A DNA stretch of 64,000 nucleotides from Rhodobacter huangdaonensis (GTDB lineage: Bacteria > Pseudomonadota > Alphaproteobacteria > Rhodobacterales > Rhodobacteraceae), in the NCBI RefSeq assembly GCF_004022465.1, contig NZ_SAVA01000004.1, positions 124,001 to 188,000 of the forward strand, written 5' to 3'. The notes beneath the pieces are model-generated. The model saw only the letters and a list, made by a program, of their open reading frames with translations. It was not told the origin of the DNA and searched no databases. Positions 8,976 to 15,803 of the stretch are shown piece by piece (within the stretch, counting starts at the first letter, position 1; each line of letters starts with the position of its first letter). The position numbers and the translations under genes are program-made.

Positions 8976-9797
8976 ATGTTCAGGGCGGAGCGCAGCAAGA
9001 GCACCCTCGGGTCGACCTTCAGCCTGCTGGAGCTGATCTACCATGCGACGGTGCGCCATATCCGCCGCTCGCAGGGCAATGCCATCCTCGGTCTGCTGCG
9101 CAACATGGTGCAGACCTTCCTGCTCGTGGTGAGCTTTTACGTGATGTACACGGTGCTCGGCATGCGCGGCAATGCGATCCGGGGCAACTTCCTGCTCTAC
9201 ATCATGAGCGGGATTTTCCTCTACCTGACCCACACCAAGGCGATGGGCGCGGTGTTCGGCGCCGAAAGCTCGACCTCGGCGATGATGAAACACGCGCCGA
9301 TGACCACCGCCGTCTCGATCACCGCCGCGGCGCTGAGTGCGCTTTACCTGCAGGTGTTGTCGATGGTGGTGGTGCTCTACATCTACCACGCCGCCTGGGG
9401 GCCGATCGAGATCTACGACTGGGTTGGCGCGATGGGGATGGTGCTGCTGTCGTGGTTCACCGGGGTGGCGCTCGGGCTGGTGTTCCTTGCGGCCAAGCCC
9501 TGGGCGCCGGGGTTCGTCGGCATCGTGCAGGCGGTCTATTCCCGCGCCAACATGATCGCCTCGGGCAAGATGTTCGTGGCGAACAACCTGACCCACAAGA
9601 TGCTGGCGCTGTTCAGCTGGAACCCGCTGTTCCACACCATCGACCAGGCGCGCGGCTACACTTTCATCAACTACAACCCGCATTTCTCGAACTGGCACTA
9701 TTCGCTGATCGTCGGGCTGGCGCTCTTGATGATCGGGCTGATGGGCGAGTTCTACACCCGGCAATATGCCTCGCTCAGCTGGAGTGCGCGGCGCTGA
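8976..9797 (+). CDS. ABC-2 type transporter permease, capsule/polysaccharide export type
   Basis: 273 residues with about six hydrophobic segments (for example LLRNMVQTFLLVVSFYVMYTV and the AALSALYLQVLSMVVVLYIY region), consistent with the KpsM/Wzm-type permeases that export surface polysaccharides across the inner membrane. ATG at 8976 was chosen for its GGAGCAGGG ribosome site; the frame is open back to 8916. It is divergent from cysQ across 124 bp, and no ATP-binding partner (KpsT/Wzt type) is adjacent. The partner ATPase must be encoded elsewhere, or this is an orphan permease. The glycan genes next door make polysaccharide export the likely role. Confidence 0.78.
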   Translation: MFRAERSKSTLGSTFSLLELIYHATVRHIRRSQGNAILGLLRNMVQTFLLVVSFYVMYTVLGMRGNAIRGNFLLYIMSGIFLYLTHTKAMGAVFGAESSTSAMMKHAPMTTAVSITAAALSALYLQVLSMVVVLYIYHAAWGPIEIYDWVGAMGMVLLSWFTGVALGLVFLAAKPWAPGFVGIVQAVYSRANMIASGKMFVANNLTHKMLALFSWNPLFHTIDQARGYTFINYNPHFSNWHYSLIVGLALLMIGLMGEFYTRQYASLSWSARR

Positions 9798-10829
9798 TCA
9801 GCGCCGCCGGATCGTGTCGCCCAGCTGCAGCACTGGTTCGAGTTCGATCACCTCGCCGCCGATCATGCCGCCGTGCGGGCGCCCGGCGATGATCTCGGCG
9901 GCCTTGCGGCCGATCTCGCGCCGGCAGGCGTCCATCGTGGCCAGTCGCCGCGGCAGCCCCTCGAGCAGGTCGACGCCGTTGAACCCCGCAAGGCCCAGCC
10001 GTTCGGGCACGTCATAGCCGTTCTCGAGGCACCACAGCAGCCCGCCTGCGCCGATCATGTCGTTCGAGTAATAGAGGAAATCGAGATCGGGGTTGCGCGC
10101 CAGGATCGCCTGCGTCATCTCGCGCCCCTTCAGCAGCGCCGAGCCGCCCGAGTAGAACTCGGTGTCGCTCACCGCGAGGCCGGCCTCGGCGAGCCCCTCG
10201 CTGAAGCCCTCGAAGCGTTTGCGGGCGCGGTGGTCCTCGGGCATCTTGGTGCCGAGGAAGCCGATCTTGCGATAGCCTGCGGCGACGATCGCCTCGGCCA
10301 TGTGCCGCCCGGCGCGGCGGTGCGAGATGCCGACGACCGAGTCGACCCCGGCGCCGTCGACATCCATGATCTCGACCACCGGCACGCCGGCGTTCTCGAG
10401 CATCGCGCGCGCCGCCTCGGTATGCTCGAGCCCGGCGATGATCACCCCCGAGGGGCGCCACGACAGCATCTCGTAGAGCACGGTCTCTTCCTTGTCGGGG
10501 CGGTAGTTGGTGACGCCCACGACCGGCTGCAGCCCGGTGTCCTCGAGTTCGGCCGAGATCCCCGAGAGCACCTCGGGGAAGACCAGGTTCGACAGCGACG
10601 GGATGATGACACCGACCAGGTTCACCCGCTGCGAGGCCAGCGCGCCGGCGATCTTGTTCGGCACGTAGCCGAGCGTCCGCGCCGCCTCGAGCACTTTCAC
10701 GCGCGTCGCTTCCGACACGTCGCCACGGTTGCGCAGCACGCGGCTGACCGTCATCTCGGAGACCCCGGAGGCCTCGGAGACGTCACGCAGGGTCAGGGGG
10801 CGGCGCGGGTCGGCTGGAAAGCGGGCCAA
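9798..10829 (-). CDS. LacI-family transcriptional regulator, GntR (gluconate) type
   Basis: 343 residues. A LacI helix-turn-helix (LTLRDVSEASGVSEMTVSRVLRNRG) covers residues 13-37, followed by a periplasmic-binding-protein-like effector domain. The sequence around the HTH is typical of GntR, the gluconate repressor subgroup. The only sensible start is TTG, with GAAAGG about 8 nt upstream. Its stop abuts the convergent permease gene with no gap. A GTTA-N4-TAAC operator, the pattern used by this subfamily, lies about 75 bp upstream inside the promoter of a divergent small RNA, so it probably represses that RNA and perhaps itself. No sugar-catabolic genes are adjacent, so the effector is unknown. 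Confidence 0.88.
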   Translation of the reverse strand: MARFPADPRRPLTLRDVSEASGVSEMTVSRVLRNRGDVSEATRVKVLEAARTLGYVPNKIAGALASQRVNLVGVIIPSLSNLVFPEVLSGISAELEDTGLQPVVGVTNYRPDKEETVLYEMLSWRPSGVIIAGLEHTEAARAMLENAGVPVVEIMDVDGAGVDSVVGISHRRAGRHMAEAIVAAGYRKIGFLGTKMPEDHRARKRFEGFSEGLAEAGLAVSDTEFYSGGSALLKGREMTQAILARNPDLDFLYYSNDMIGAGGLLWCLENGYDVPERLGLAGFNGVDLLEGLPRRLATMDACRREIGRKAAEIIAGRPHGGMIGGEVIELEPVLQLGDTIRRR

Positions 10830-10878
10830 TCGAAAACCTTTCGTGAATGCCTCTCATCCTTAGCGCCAAATATTTCCG

Positions 10879-10907
10879 TTGCGCAAGCGCCTGGCAAGCG
10901 CTATGTT
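10879..10907 (+). promoter_or_regulatory. Promoter of a candidate small RNA
   Basis: TTGCGC (10879-10884) and TATGTT (10902-10907) are exactly 17 bp apart, each a 4/6 match to the sigma-70 consensus. It points away from the LacI-family gene. Transcription would begin near 10914, inside the operator. Confidence 0.5.
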
Positions 10908-10917
10908 AGCGGTAACG
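10904..10917. promoter_or_regulatory. LacI/GntR-type operator
   Basis: TGTTAGCGGTAACG carries the inverted half-sites GTTA and TAAC around a CG-containing centre, the pattern of GntR-subfamily LacI operators. A further GTAACG follows at once. It overlaps the -10 box and predicted start of the plus-strand promoter, so a bound repressor would block it directly. Confidence 0.6.
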
Positions 10918-11027
10918 GTAACGGGCGAGACTCCGAAAAACCCGAAGCCGAACAGCTGCCGCGTGTAGACTCCGATCGCAGCAGGGAATTGAGGGGGGGA
11001 GCGGTGGGCCAAAACGCTCCCCCTTTT
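10914..11027 (+). ncRNA. Candidate small RNA between the LacI-family gene and tRNA-Arg
   Basis: A promoter with a 17-bp spacer, an operator over the start site and a strong intrinsic terminator define a transcript of about 114 nt without a convincing ORF. Its body contains the nonamer AGACTCCGA twice (10928-10936 and 10967-10975); the CUCCG core could pair with Shine-Dalgarno-like sequences, as many trans-acting small RNAs do. The element is divergent from the regulator gene, so it is the obvious target of that regulator. The exact 5' end is inferred, and I do not recognise an Rfam family. Confidence 0.55.
10995..11027 (+). terminator. Intrinsic terminator of the candidate small RNA
   Basis: GGGGGAGCG (10995-11003) and CGCTCCCCC (11015-11023) form a perfect 9-bp stem with an 11-nt loop, followed at once by TTTT. 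No protein gene on the plus strand ends here, so it must serve a non-coding transcript. Confidence 0.8.
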
Positions 11028-11105
11028 CATGTCCGCAGTTTCCCCCTGTTCTTGCTGTCCGCGCGCTTGCGTTTCGGCGGTTTTCCTCGCAAAAGAGACG
11101 GGTGT

Positions 11106-11182
11106 GGCCCCGTGGCTCAACTGGATAGAGCAATCCCCTCCTAAGGGATAGGTTGGTGGTTCGAATCCACTCGGGGTCACCA
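11106..11182 (+). tRNA. tRNA-Arg (anticodon CCU)
   Basis: The full cloverleaf can be drawn: acceptor GGCCCCG with CGGGGTC, D-arm with GCTC/GAGC, anticodon stem ATCCC/GGGAT with loop CTCCTAA and anticodon CCT at 11140-11142, and a T-arm with loop TTCGAAT. CCA is encoded. It reads the rare codon AGG. I see no integrase gene or obvious direct repeat of its 3' end nearby, so no island is claimed. Confidence 0.95.
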
Positions 11183-11618
11183 TTCATTTCCATAAAATCA
11201 GCCGGATACAGAGCACCATTCCGGCGTGAGGGCAGCGTCTGTCCGGACTTTCCGCGCCGAACCGTCGGACGGAGGGGGAACGCCGGTCCAGATCCCCTAC
11301 AGGCGGCCGGCATCTCCAGGGCTCAGGCGCCACAAATGCGCATGAAAAACCCCGGCGCGGGGCTGCCTGATCAGGAGGCCGCGGCGGGCACGCTGATGAC
11401 GGCACCTTCGCCCCTCGGCGTGCGGGGTTCCCGCGCCCTGTCGCCGGGGGCGCTGGGACAGCCCATTCGTCGCTCTGTTCCGAAAGCGGGCATCTCCGGC
11501 CCAGGTTGGTGTCAGCAACCAGACCCCACCGGAACATCGCCGGGGACCACCTCAACCAGACCATGCACCCCGCTCAGAGACAGCATCGGAGCGCATATTT
11601 CGACGTTCGTTCAGTGCA
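11183..11618. other. 436-bp gap between tRNA-Arg and the TetR gene
   Basis: No gene can be supported here. Frames exist on both strands, but their residue composition is arginine/proline-rich like random high-GC frames, and none has a good ribosome site. The only clear signal is a minus-strand intrinsic terminator at 11345-11362. Confidence 0.5.
11345..11362 (-). terminator. Intrinsic terminator on the minus strand, owner unclear
   Basis: On the minus strand CCCCG-CGC-CGGGG is followed by TTTTT. The nearest minus-strand gene, the TetR regulator, ends 257 bp upstream. It either ends a long 3' UTR or serves an unannotated transcript. Confidence 0.5.
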
Positions 11619-12284
11619 TTACGCCTGTTCCGCGAGCACGCCTTGCAGCACGATCCCGATGTGGCGCTCGGTCTGGTCGAGCAGCGACCCGATCGGGCGC
11701 GCCGGGGCGGCAACGAAATTGCCGAAATACTGCGTGGTCAGGCCGAGGAGGATCTCAGCCAATGCCGGGGCATCGACCGAGGCGCGGATCTTCCCGGTCT
11801 CCTGATAGCGCTGCACCAGCCGGATGTAATGGCGCAGGATCAGGGTGTTGAGCCGCGCGCCGGTGCGGCTTGCCGGGCCCTCGGGCTCGAGGAAGGCCGC
11901 TGACAGGATGACCCGCCAGCACTCGCGCGAGAGACGCCGCATCGCCTGGCGGGCCAGCAGCGATTCGAAGGCGATCACCCCCTGCAGCGGTTCCTCGGGC
12001 AGGTTGCTCAGGAAGGCGCGCCGTTCGGGCAGCGAGGCGCGGACATGGCGCAGCGCCAGCGCCATCAGCAGGTTCGGCTTGGTGGCGAAGTAGTTGTAGA
12101 CCGTCGCCGGCGCGACCAGGGCCTGTTCCGCGATCGCCTCGATATGCGTGCCCTCATAGCCACGCTCGCGGAACAGAAGCTCCGCTGCATCCAGAACCTG
12201 CTCGGCCCGCAGCCGTTTGTTCCGCTCTCTCAGGCCGCCCCGCGCCATCGCGATTTTTTTCGGAAGTGACATTCTTTTGGGCAT
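11619..12284 (-). CDS. TetR-family transcriptional regulator
   Basis: 221 residues. The N-terminal TetR DNA-binding domain is clear: LDAAELLFRERGYEGT and the HTH segment IEAIAEQALVAPATVYNYF at about residues 48-66. The C-terminal ligand domain is not of a type I can name. The frame is open to 12356; ATG at 12284 was chosen for the GGAG about 9 nt upstream, though MSLPKK (12272) is possible. A 16-bp AT-rich palindrome lies 33 bp upstream and probably mediates autoregulation. Its neighbours are tRNA-Arg and the flagellin locus, neither an obvious target. Confidence 0.87.
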   Translation of the reverse strand: MPKRMSLPKKIAMARGGLRERNKRLRAEQVLDAAELLFRERGYEGTHIEAIAEQALVAPATVYNYFATKPNLLMALALRHVRASLPERRAFLSNLPEEPLQGVIAFESLLARQAMRRLSRECWRVILSAAFLEPEGPASRTGARLNTLILRHYIRLVQRYQETGKIRASVDAPALAEILLGLTTQYFGNFVAAPARPIGSLLDQTERHIGIVLQGVLAEQA

Positions 12285-12316
12285 GTCGGGTCGCTCCACT
12301 CCCTGATATATATTCG

Positions 12317-12332
12317 ACTCTAAATTTAAAGT
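12317..12332. promoter_or_regulatory. Candidate TetR operator
   Basis: ACTCTAAATTTAAAGT is a palindrome at 14 of 16 positions in an unusually AT-rich patch for this genome. It lies 33 bp before the TetR start, close to a TATATA element (12307-12312) that could be part of the promoter. Confidence 0.5.
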
Positions 12333-12707
12333 TTGCACAAAATAACCGTAACCCATCGAGTCTTAAACGGCCTGCGGACCGTGGCAAAGCAGGAAATGCC
12401 CGCGGCGGCGGAAGACCATACGGCATGTCCGGACCAACGGGCTGCGCCGCGCCACCAGACCGGGGGGCCGCAACCGCTCAGCAAGGTCCCGCGCTGGCCG
12501 AAGGGGCGCGGTGTGGTCGGCCCCGACGCCGATGCGGGACGCCTGCTGCACCTGTTCCGCGCCGAGAGCAGCCGACCTGTCGGCGCAGCGGCGCGACGGC
12601 CCGCACGTGGCGGTGCCGCGGATCATCGAGATCTCGCACCATTGCTTCCTGTGCCAGGCGATGGATGTGCCCGGCCGGTCCATCAAAGGCGGCGGCCCGC
12701 CGGCGGG
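12333..12707. other. 375-bp gap between the TetR operator and the flagellin locus
   Basis: No intact gene is supported. One plus-strand frame (about 12560-12690) contains HVAVPRIIEISHHCFLCQAM, which looks more protein-like than its surroundings, but it lacks a ribosome site and continues into the antisense of the DUF1217 gene. It may be a decayed gene. I see no terminator I trust for the flagellin locus. Confidence 0.3.
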
Positions 12708-13496
12708 TCAGGACTGCAAAAGCGCAAGCGCAACCGCGCCGGGGCTTTGGAAGCTGATCTCGGAGATCTGCGCCCTGGCGAAATAGATCCGGTTCAGCTT
12801 TTCGAAGGATTCGGCGCCCGAGATCAGCGCAAGATCCGACGTCCCGAAAACCTCGAAGGCCTTCTTCTGATAGATCTCCACCTGCTGGTCGACATTGAGG
12901 GCCGCGACCTCCGAGGGCAGGCCCAGCGCCGTCTGCAGGAAGGAACTCATCGGCCGCGAGCCGATGACAGCGTACCACCCTGCCCGCTGCGTGCTCTGCT
13001 TCGCGGCGATCTCGGGCAATTCGCGCCGGGCCGAAAGCGCCAGCCTGAGGCTGTCATCCGCCGCGCCCACCGCCGCCTCGAACTGACGGTTCTCGTATTT
13101 CTGCAAGATCTCGTCGGCGAAATCGGAAAGCTGCGTGCGCGGCACCGAGAAGTCACCGAAGCCGAACGCCTCGGACAGCTTGAGATAGCTTTTGTCGGAG
13201 AGCGTGTTCGCGAGAGACTTGGAATCGAGCGTGCCTTCGTTCAGCACCTTCAGGATGAAATACTTGTTGTTGATATCGCCTTCCAGGCCGAAGGCGCCAA
13301 GTGCCACGGACAGCAGGCGGCGATCCGAAACGAGGTCTTCCGCGGTCCGGATCGAGCCGATCTTCTCGCGGAAATAGGTCTCGTTGCGCTGGATGTCGGG
13401 CGATGCGGTGAAGGCCGCCATCTGTCGCCCCATCGTCCGGTTCAGCAGGCTCCAGCCGGCATAGCCACCGAACGGCAGGACGGGGGTGTAGCTCAT
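12708..13496 (-). CDS. DUF1217 family flagellar-locus protein
   Basis: 262 residues, starting MSYTPVLPFGGYAGWSLLNRT. The body matches my memory of DUF1217 proteins found beside flaF-flbT-fliC in Rhodobacteraceae: an N-terminal segment on TASPDIQRNETYFREKIG and alternating helical repeats with TLSDKSYLKLSEAFGFG. No signal peptide is evident. The function is unknown. Its ATG overlaps the flbT stop (ATGA), so it is translationally coupled to flbT. Strict locus conservation suggests a role in flagellin expression, secretion or filament assembly. Confidence 0.85.
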   Translation of the reverse strand: MSYTPVLPFGGYAGWSLLNRTMGRQMAAFTASPDIQRNETYFREKIGSIRTAEDLVSDRRLLSVALGAFGLEGDINNKYFILKVLNEGTLDSKSLANTLSDKSYLKLSEAFGFGDFSVPRTQLSDFADEILQKYENRQFEAAVGAADDSLRLALSARRELPEIAAKQSTQRAGWYAVIGSRPMSSFLQTALGLPSEVAALNVDQQVEIYQKKAFEVFGTSDLALISGAESFEKLNRIYFARAQISEISFQSPGAVALALLQS

Positions 13497-13897
13497 GCCC
13501 CGGTCGCGGCGAGAAGCCGCTCCTCTCTCGGCAACAGACTGCGCAGCGCCTTCAGCGCCTGGTAGGTCTGCCCCTCGATCACCGCCGAGGTCGCAAGCGC
13601 CAGCTGCGCGCGGCTGTCGTGATCGGTGAGGGCCTGGCTCAGCTGCTCGATCCCGCGCAGCAGCTGCACCTTCGCCTCGTCCCACTCGGCATCGCCCGAC
13701 AGGACGAGCTGCGCGATGTAGCACACGCGCCGGACCGGCGTGTTGACCTCGTCGGGATGGACCGCGTCGCGCAGGCGCAGGATATGGGCATTGGGCGTCA
13801 TGATCGCCAGCCGCGAGCGCCGCTCGCCATTCTCGATCACCGCGCCGTTGATCAGCACCCTTTCCTTCGGGGCCAGCTTGAGAACAAGTCCCGTCAT
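13493..13897 (-). CDS. flbT: Flagellin synthesis repressor FlbT
   Basis: 134 residues, full length. It begins MTGLVLKLAPKERVLINGAVIENG and contains LRLRDAVHPDEVNTPVRRVCYIAQLVLSGD, typical of FlbT. In Caulobacter FlbT acts after transcription on flagellin mRNA, linking flagellin translation to assembly of the basal body. Here it overlaps flaF (ATGA) upstream and the DUF1217 gene downstream, so the three form one translationally coupled unit just behind fliC. The structured 5' UTR of fliC is its likely target. Confidence 0.93.
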   Translation of the reverse strand: MTGLVLKLAPKERVLINGAVIENGERRSRLAIMTPNAHILRLRDAVHPDEVNTPVRRVCYIAQLVLSGDAEWDEAKVQLLRGIEQLSQALTDHDSRAQLALATSAVIEGQTYQALKALRSLLPREERLLAATGA

Positions 13898-14265
13898 CCG
13901 TGTGCCCCCTCGTTGCGCAATCCCCTCATGATCGCGGTGTTGATGTCGACGAGAACCTCCGCCCGGGCCTGACCGAGCAACACCTTGCGGCTGTGCGCCT
14001 GGGTGAATTCTGCGAGATAGAAGAGGCGCGCGCGCAGCGCCGCGGGCAAGGGGTTTTGCGGCAGCGCGACATCCGTCGCCAGAATGGTCCACAGCCGCCG
14101 GTTGTCGTGGATCGCGCTGGCGAGTTCGACGAAATCGGCGCGCGCCTCGGCCTGTTTCAGCCGTCGCGTCACGCGCGCGAAGACCTCGTATTCGGTGGCA
14201 CGCAACGTGCGGATCGGCTGCGCGGGGTTCTCGTAGGCCGTCTTGGCCATGGTCGTCGCGGACAC
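13894..14265 (-). CDS. flaF: Flagellin biosynthesis regulator FlaF
   Basis: 123 residues. MAKTAYENPAQPIRTLRATEY and the ARLFYLAEFTQAHSRKVL region are typical of FlaF, the partner and antagonist of FlbT needed for flagellin synthesis or secretion. The family start is close to the MAK; the GTG at 14265 (VSATTMAKTAY) has AGAAAGG at the proper distance and is preferred over the ATG at 14295, which has no ribosome site, and over the inner ATG at 14250. The ribosome site lies in the loop of a 6-bp hairpin. It is followed by flbT with a 4-nt overlap. Confidence 0.9.
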   Translation of the reverse strand: MSATTMAKTAYENPAQPIRTLRATEYEVFARVTRRLKQAEARADFVELASAIHDNRRLWTILATDVALPQNPLPAALRARLFYLAEFTQAHSRKVLLGQARAEVLVDINTAIMRGLRNEGAHG

Positions 14266-14267
14266 GG

Positions 14268-14285
14268 CAATACCTTTCTGTATTG
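14268..14285 (-). promoter_or_regulatory. Hairpin presenting the flaF ribosome site
   Basis: On the minus strand CAATAC-AGAAAG-GTATTG is a perfect 6-bp inverted repeat with a 6-nt loop, and AGAAAGG is the Shine-Dalgarno sequence for the GTG start. It ends 2 nt before the start codon. It could control flaF translation. Confidence 0.45.
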
Positions 14286-14315
14286 GGGAAGACATCGCGC
14301 AGCTTTGGCGCGGAA

Positions 14316-14341
14316 GGCGGGGCGCCTGGGGGCGCCCCGCC
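14316..14341 (-). terminator. Hairpin after fliC
   Basis: GGCGGGGCGCC and GGCGCCCCGCC form a perfect 11-bp stem around a 4-nt loop, beginning 8 nt past the fliC stop. There is no U-tract. It probably stabilises the fliC 3' end or reduces read-through into flaF. Confidence 0.6.
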
Positions 14342-14349
14342 GGGTGTCA

Positions 14350-15579
14350 TCACTTGAACAGCGAGAGGATGTTCTGCGGCTGCTGGTTCGCGATCGACAG
14401 CGACTGGATGCCGAGTTGCTGCTGCGTCTGCAGCGCCTGCAGCCGGGCCGATGCCTCTTCCATGTCGGCATCGACGAGCGCGCCGATCCCGGTCTTCATC
14501 GCATCGGTCAGCTTCGAGACGAAATCCGCTTGGATGCCCAGCCGGTTCTCGACCGAACCGAAGTCGGCCGCCGCCGTCGTGGCCTTCTCGATCATGCTTT
14601 CGATGTTGACCAGCTGCGCCGAGAGCGTCGAGCCGTCGGTCACGTCGATCGTCGCCAGCAGCGAGAGGTCGCCGGAATCGGCGTTCTTGTACTGACCGGT
14701 CACCGTCAGCGCGTCGGCGCCGGCGTTGGCGAGCGAGAGCGTCCCCGTCGTGGTCGAATCGTCGTAGGTCACGGTCAGCCCCGAGATCCCGAGCCCGTCG
14801 ATCGCGCTCTTGAGCCCGAAGGCGATCGACTCGGACTGGTCGACTCCCGCCCGCAGGTCGTCTTCGGTCACGGTATAGGTTGCGGCCTGGCCACCGATGT
14901 TCACCGAGATCGAATCGCCTGCCGCAAGACCCGCGACCGTGCCGTCGATCACGATGGAACCGGTTCCGGTGGTGGCATCGAGACTGAAGGCGCTGGTGTC
15001 GGCACCCGCTGCGCTGAGCGATCCGGTGGCCCCCGACCCCGTCGCGAAGACGCTGCGCGCGGTGTAGCCGCCGGTGGAGAAGTCCACGCCGCTCACCCCG
15101 ATGTAGGAGGCAGAGACATTGCCCGACAGGTCGCGGTTGAGCGACGACAGGATGTTGGTGGAGCCCTTGCTGCCGTCGATCAGGTTCAGGCCGTTGAACT
15201 GCGCCGAGCTGACCACCGAGGAGATCTGCGCCTTCAGCGCCTCGACGTCGGTCTGGATCTTGTCGCGGTCAACGTTCTCGTCCTGCGCCGAAACGATCTT
15301 CGACTGCATCTGGGTCAGCAGATCGGTCACCGTCTCCGCCGCCTGGCGGGCCACGGCCACCGTCGATTCACCCAGCGACAGGCTGTCGGAGATGCCCTGG
15401 AACCCCTGGACGTCTGCCTCCATCACCTTGGAGATGGCCCAGACCGCGGCATTGTCCTTCGCGCTGCTCACCGTCTTGCCGGTCGAGATCTCGCTTTGCG
15501 TCTTCGACAGGCTGGAGTTGATGCCCTTGAGCGTCTGCAGCGCAACCATGGCGCTGGTGTTCGTCAGAATGCTGGACAT
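14350..15579 (-). CDS. fliC: Flagellin FliC
   Basis: 409 residues. The conserved N-terminal D0/D1 region (MSSILTNTSAMVALQTLKGIN and STGKTVSSAKDNAAVW) and C-terminal D1/D0 region (SVENRLGIQADFV and the IANQQPQNILSLFK end) flank a serine/threonine/glycine-rich variable middle at about 170-310. The protein is exported through the flagellar type III apparatus and polymerises as the filament. ATG at 15579 has AAGGA 6 nt upstream. The 224-bp upstream gap holds a CtrA-like box, a 15-bp palindrome and a 5' UTR hairpin. FlaF and FlbT are encoded just downstream. Confidence 0.97.
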   Translation of the reverse strand: MSSILTNTSAMVALQTLKGINSSLSKTQSEISTGKTVSSAKDNAAVWAISKVMEADVQGFQGISDSLSLGESTVAVARQAAETVTDLLTQMQSKIVSAQDENVDRDKIQTDVEALKAQISSVVSSAQFNGLNLIDGSKGSTNILSSLNRDLSGNVSASYIGVSGVDFSTGGYTARSVFATGSGATGSLSAAGADTSAFSLDATTGTGSIVIDGTVAGLAAGDSISVNIGGQAATYTVTEDDLRAGVDQSESIAFGLKSAIDGLGISGLTVTYDDSTTTGTLSLANAGADALTVTGQYKNADSGDLSLLATIDVTDGSTLSAQLVNIESMIEKATTAAADFGSVENRLGIQADFVSKLTDAMKTGIGALVDADMEEASARLQALQTQQQLGIQSLSIANQQPQNILSLFK

Positions 15580-15601
15580 ATCAGGTCCTTCACTTTCCAT
15601 T

Positions 15602-15616
15602 CGGCGCTTTGCGCCG
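15602..15616 (-). promoter_or_regulatory. 5' UTR hairpin of fliC
   Basis: On the minus strand CGGCGC-AAA-GCGCCG forms a perfect 6-bp stem, 22 nt before the flagellin ATG. FlbT of Caulobacter acts on a flagellin 5' UTR, so this is a candidate site for FlbT or for mRNA stability control. Confidence 0.45.
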
Positions 15617-15692
15617 GCTTCAGGTGCCGCCCTTTTTGGAAACGGCGCTCGTGGCGTTCTGACCATGCGGCACGCCTGTTGCGTCGCCGCGC

Positions 15693-15707
15693 CATTCCAT
15701 CGGAATG
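15693..15707. promoter_or_regulatory. 15-bp palindrome upstream of fliC
   Basis: CATTCC-ATC-GGAATG is a perfect dyad with 6-bp arms, 114 bp before fliC. It may be a protein site or part of the leader. The reverse strand reads TTCCGATGG, which partly resembles a sigma-28 -10 element (GCCGATAA) but lacks a matching -35. Confidence 0.35.
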
Positions 15708-15731
15708 CGAGCTGATCCTTGCAAAGAGATG

Positions 15732-15746
15732 CTAACGGAAAGCTAA
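15732..15746. promoter_or_regulatory. CtrA-like box upstream of fliC
   Basis: CTAA-N7-CTAA keeps the exact 7-bp spacing of the CtrA consensus TTAA-N7-TTAA, with one mismatch per half-site. CtrA controls motility genes in several Rhodobacteraceae. The position, 153 bp before the start codon, is plausible. Confidence 0.4.
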
Positions 15747-15768
15747 GGGCCGACATTTCTGCCGGCCC
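15747..15768 (-). terminator. Terminator after kdsB
   Basis: GGGCCGAC and GCCGGCCC pair over 8 bp with one G.U, loop of 6 nt, 36 nt past the kdsB stop on the minus strand. The following TTAGCTTTCC is only weakly U-rich. It insulates kdsA-kdsB from fliC. Confidence 0.55.
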
Positions 15769-15803
15769 CGATTGTCTCAAATTTTCTGTGTCGGGGGAGC
15801 GGC

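Noticed and set aside
11106..11618. Genomic island at tRNA-Arg
   Set aside because: No integrase, no repeat of the tRNA 3' end and no change of gene style nearby.
12363..12686. Minus-strand ORF of 107 codons after the TetR gene
   Set aside because: No ribosome site and random-like composition; probably the shadow of a lost gene or of nothing.
15580..15731. Sigma-28 promoter of fliC
   Set aside because: TTCCGATGG resembles the -10 element, but no TAAA-type -35 stands 15 bp upstream, so it was not listed as a promoter.
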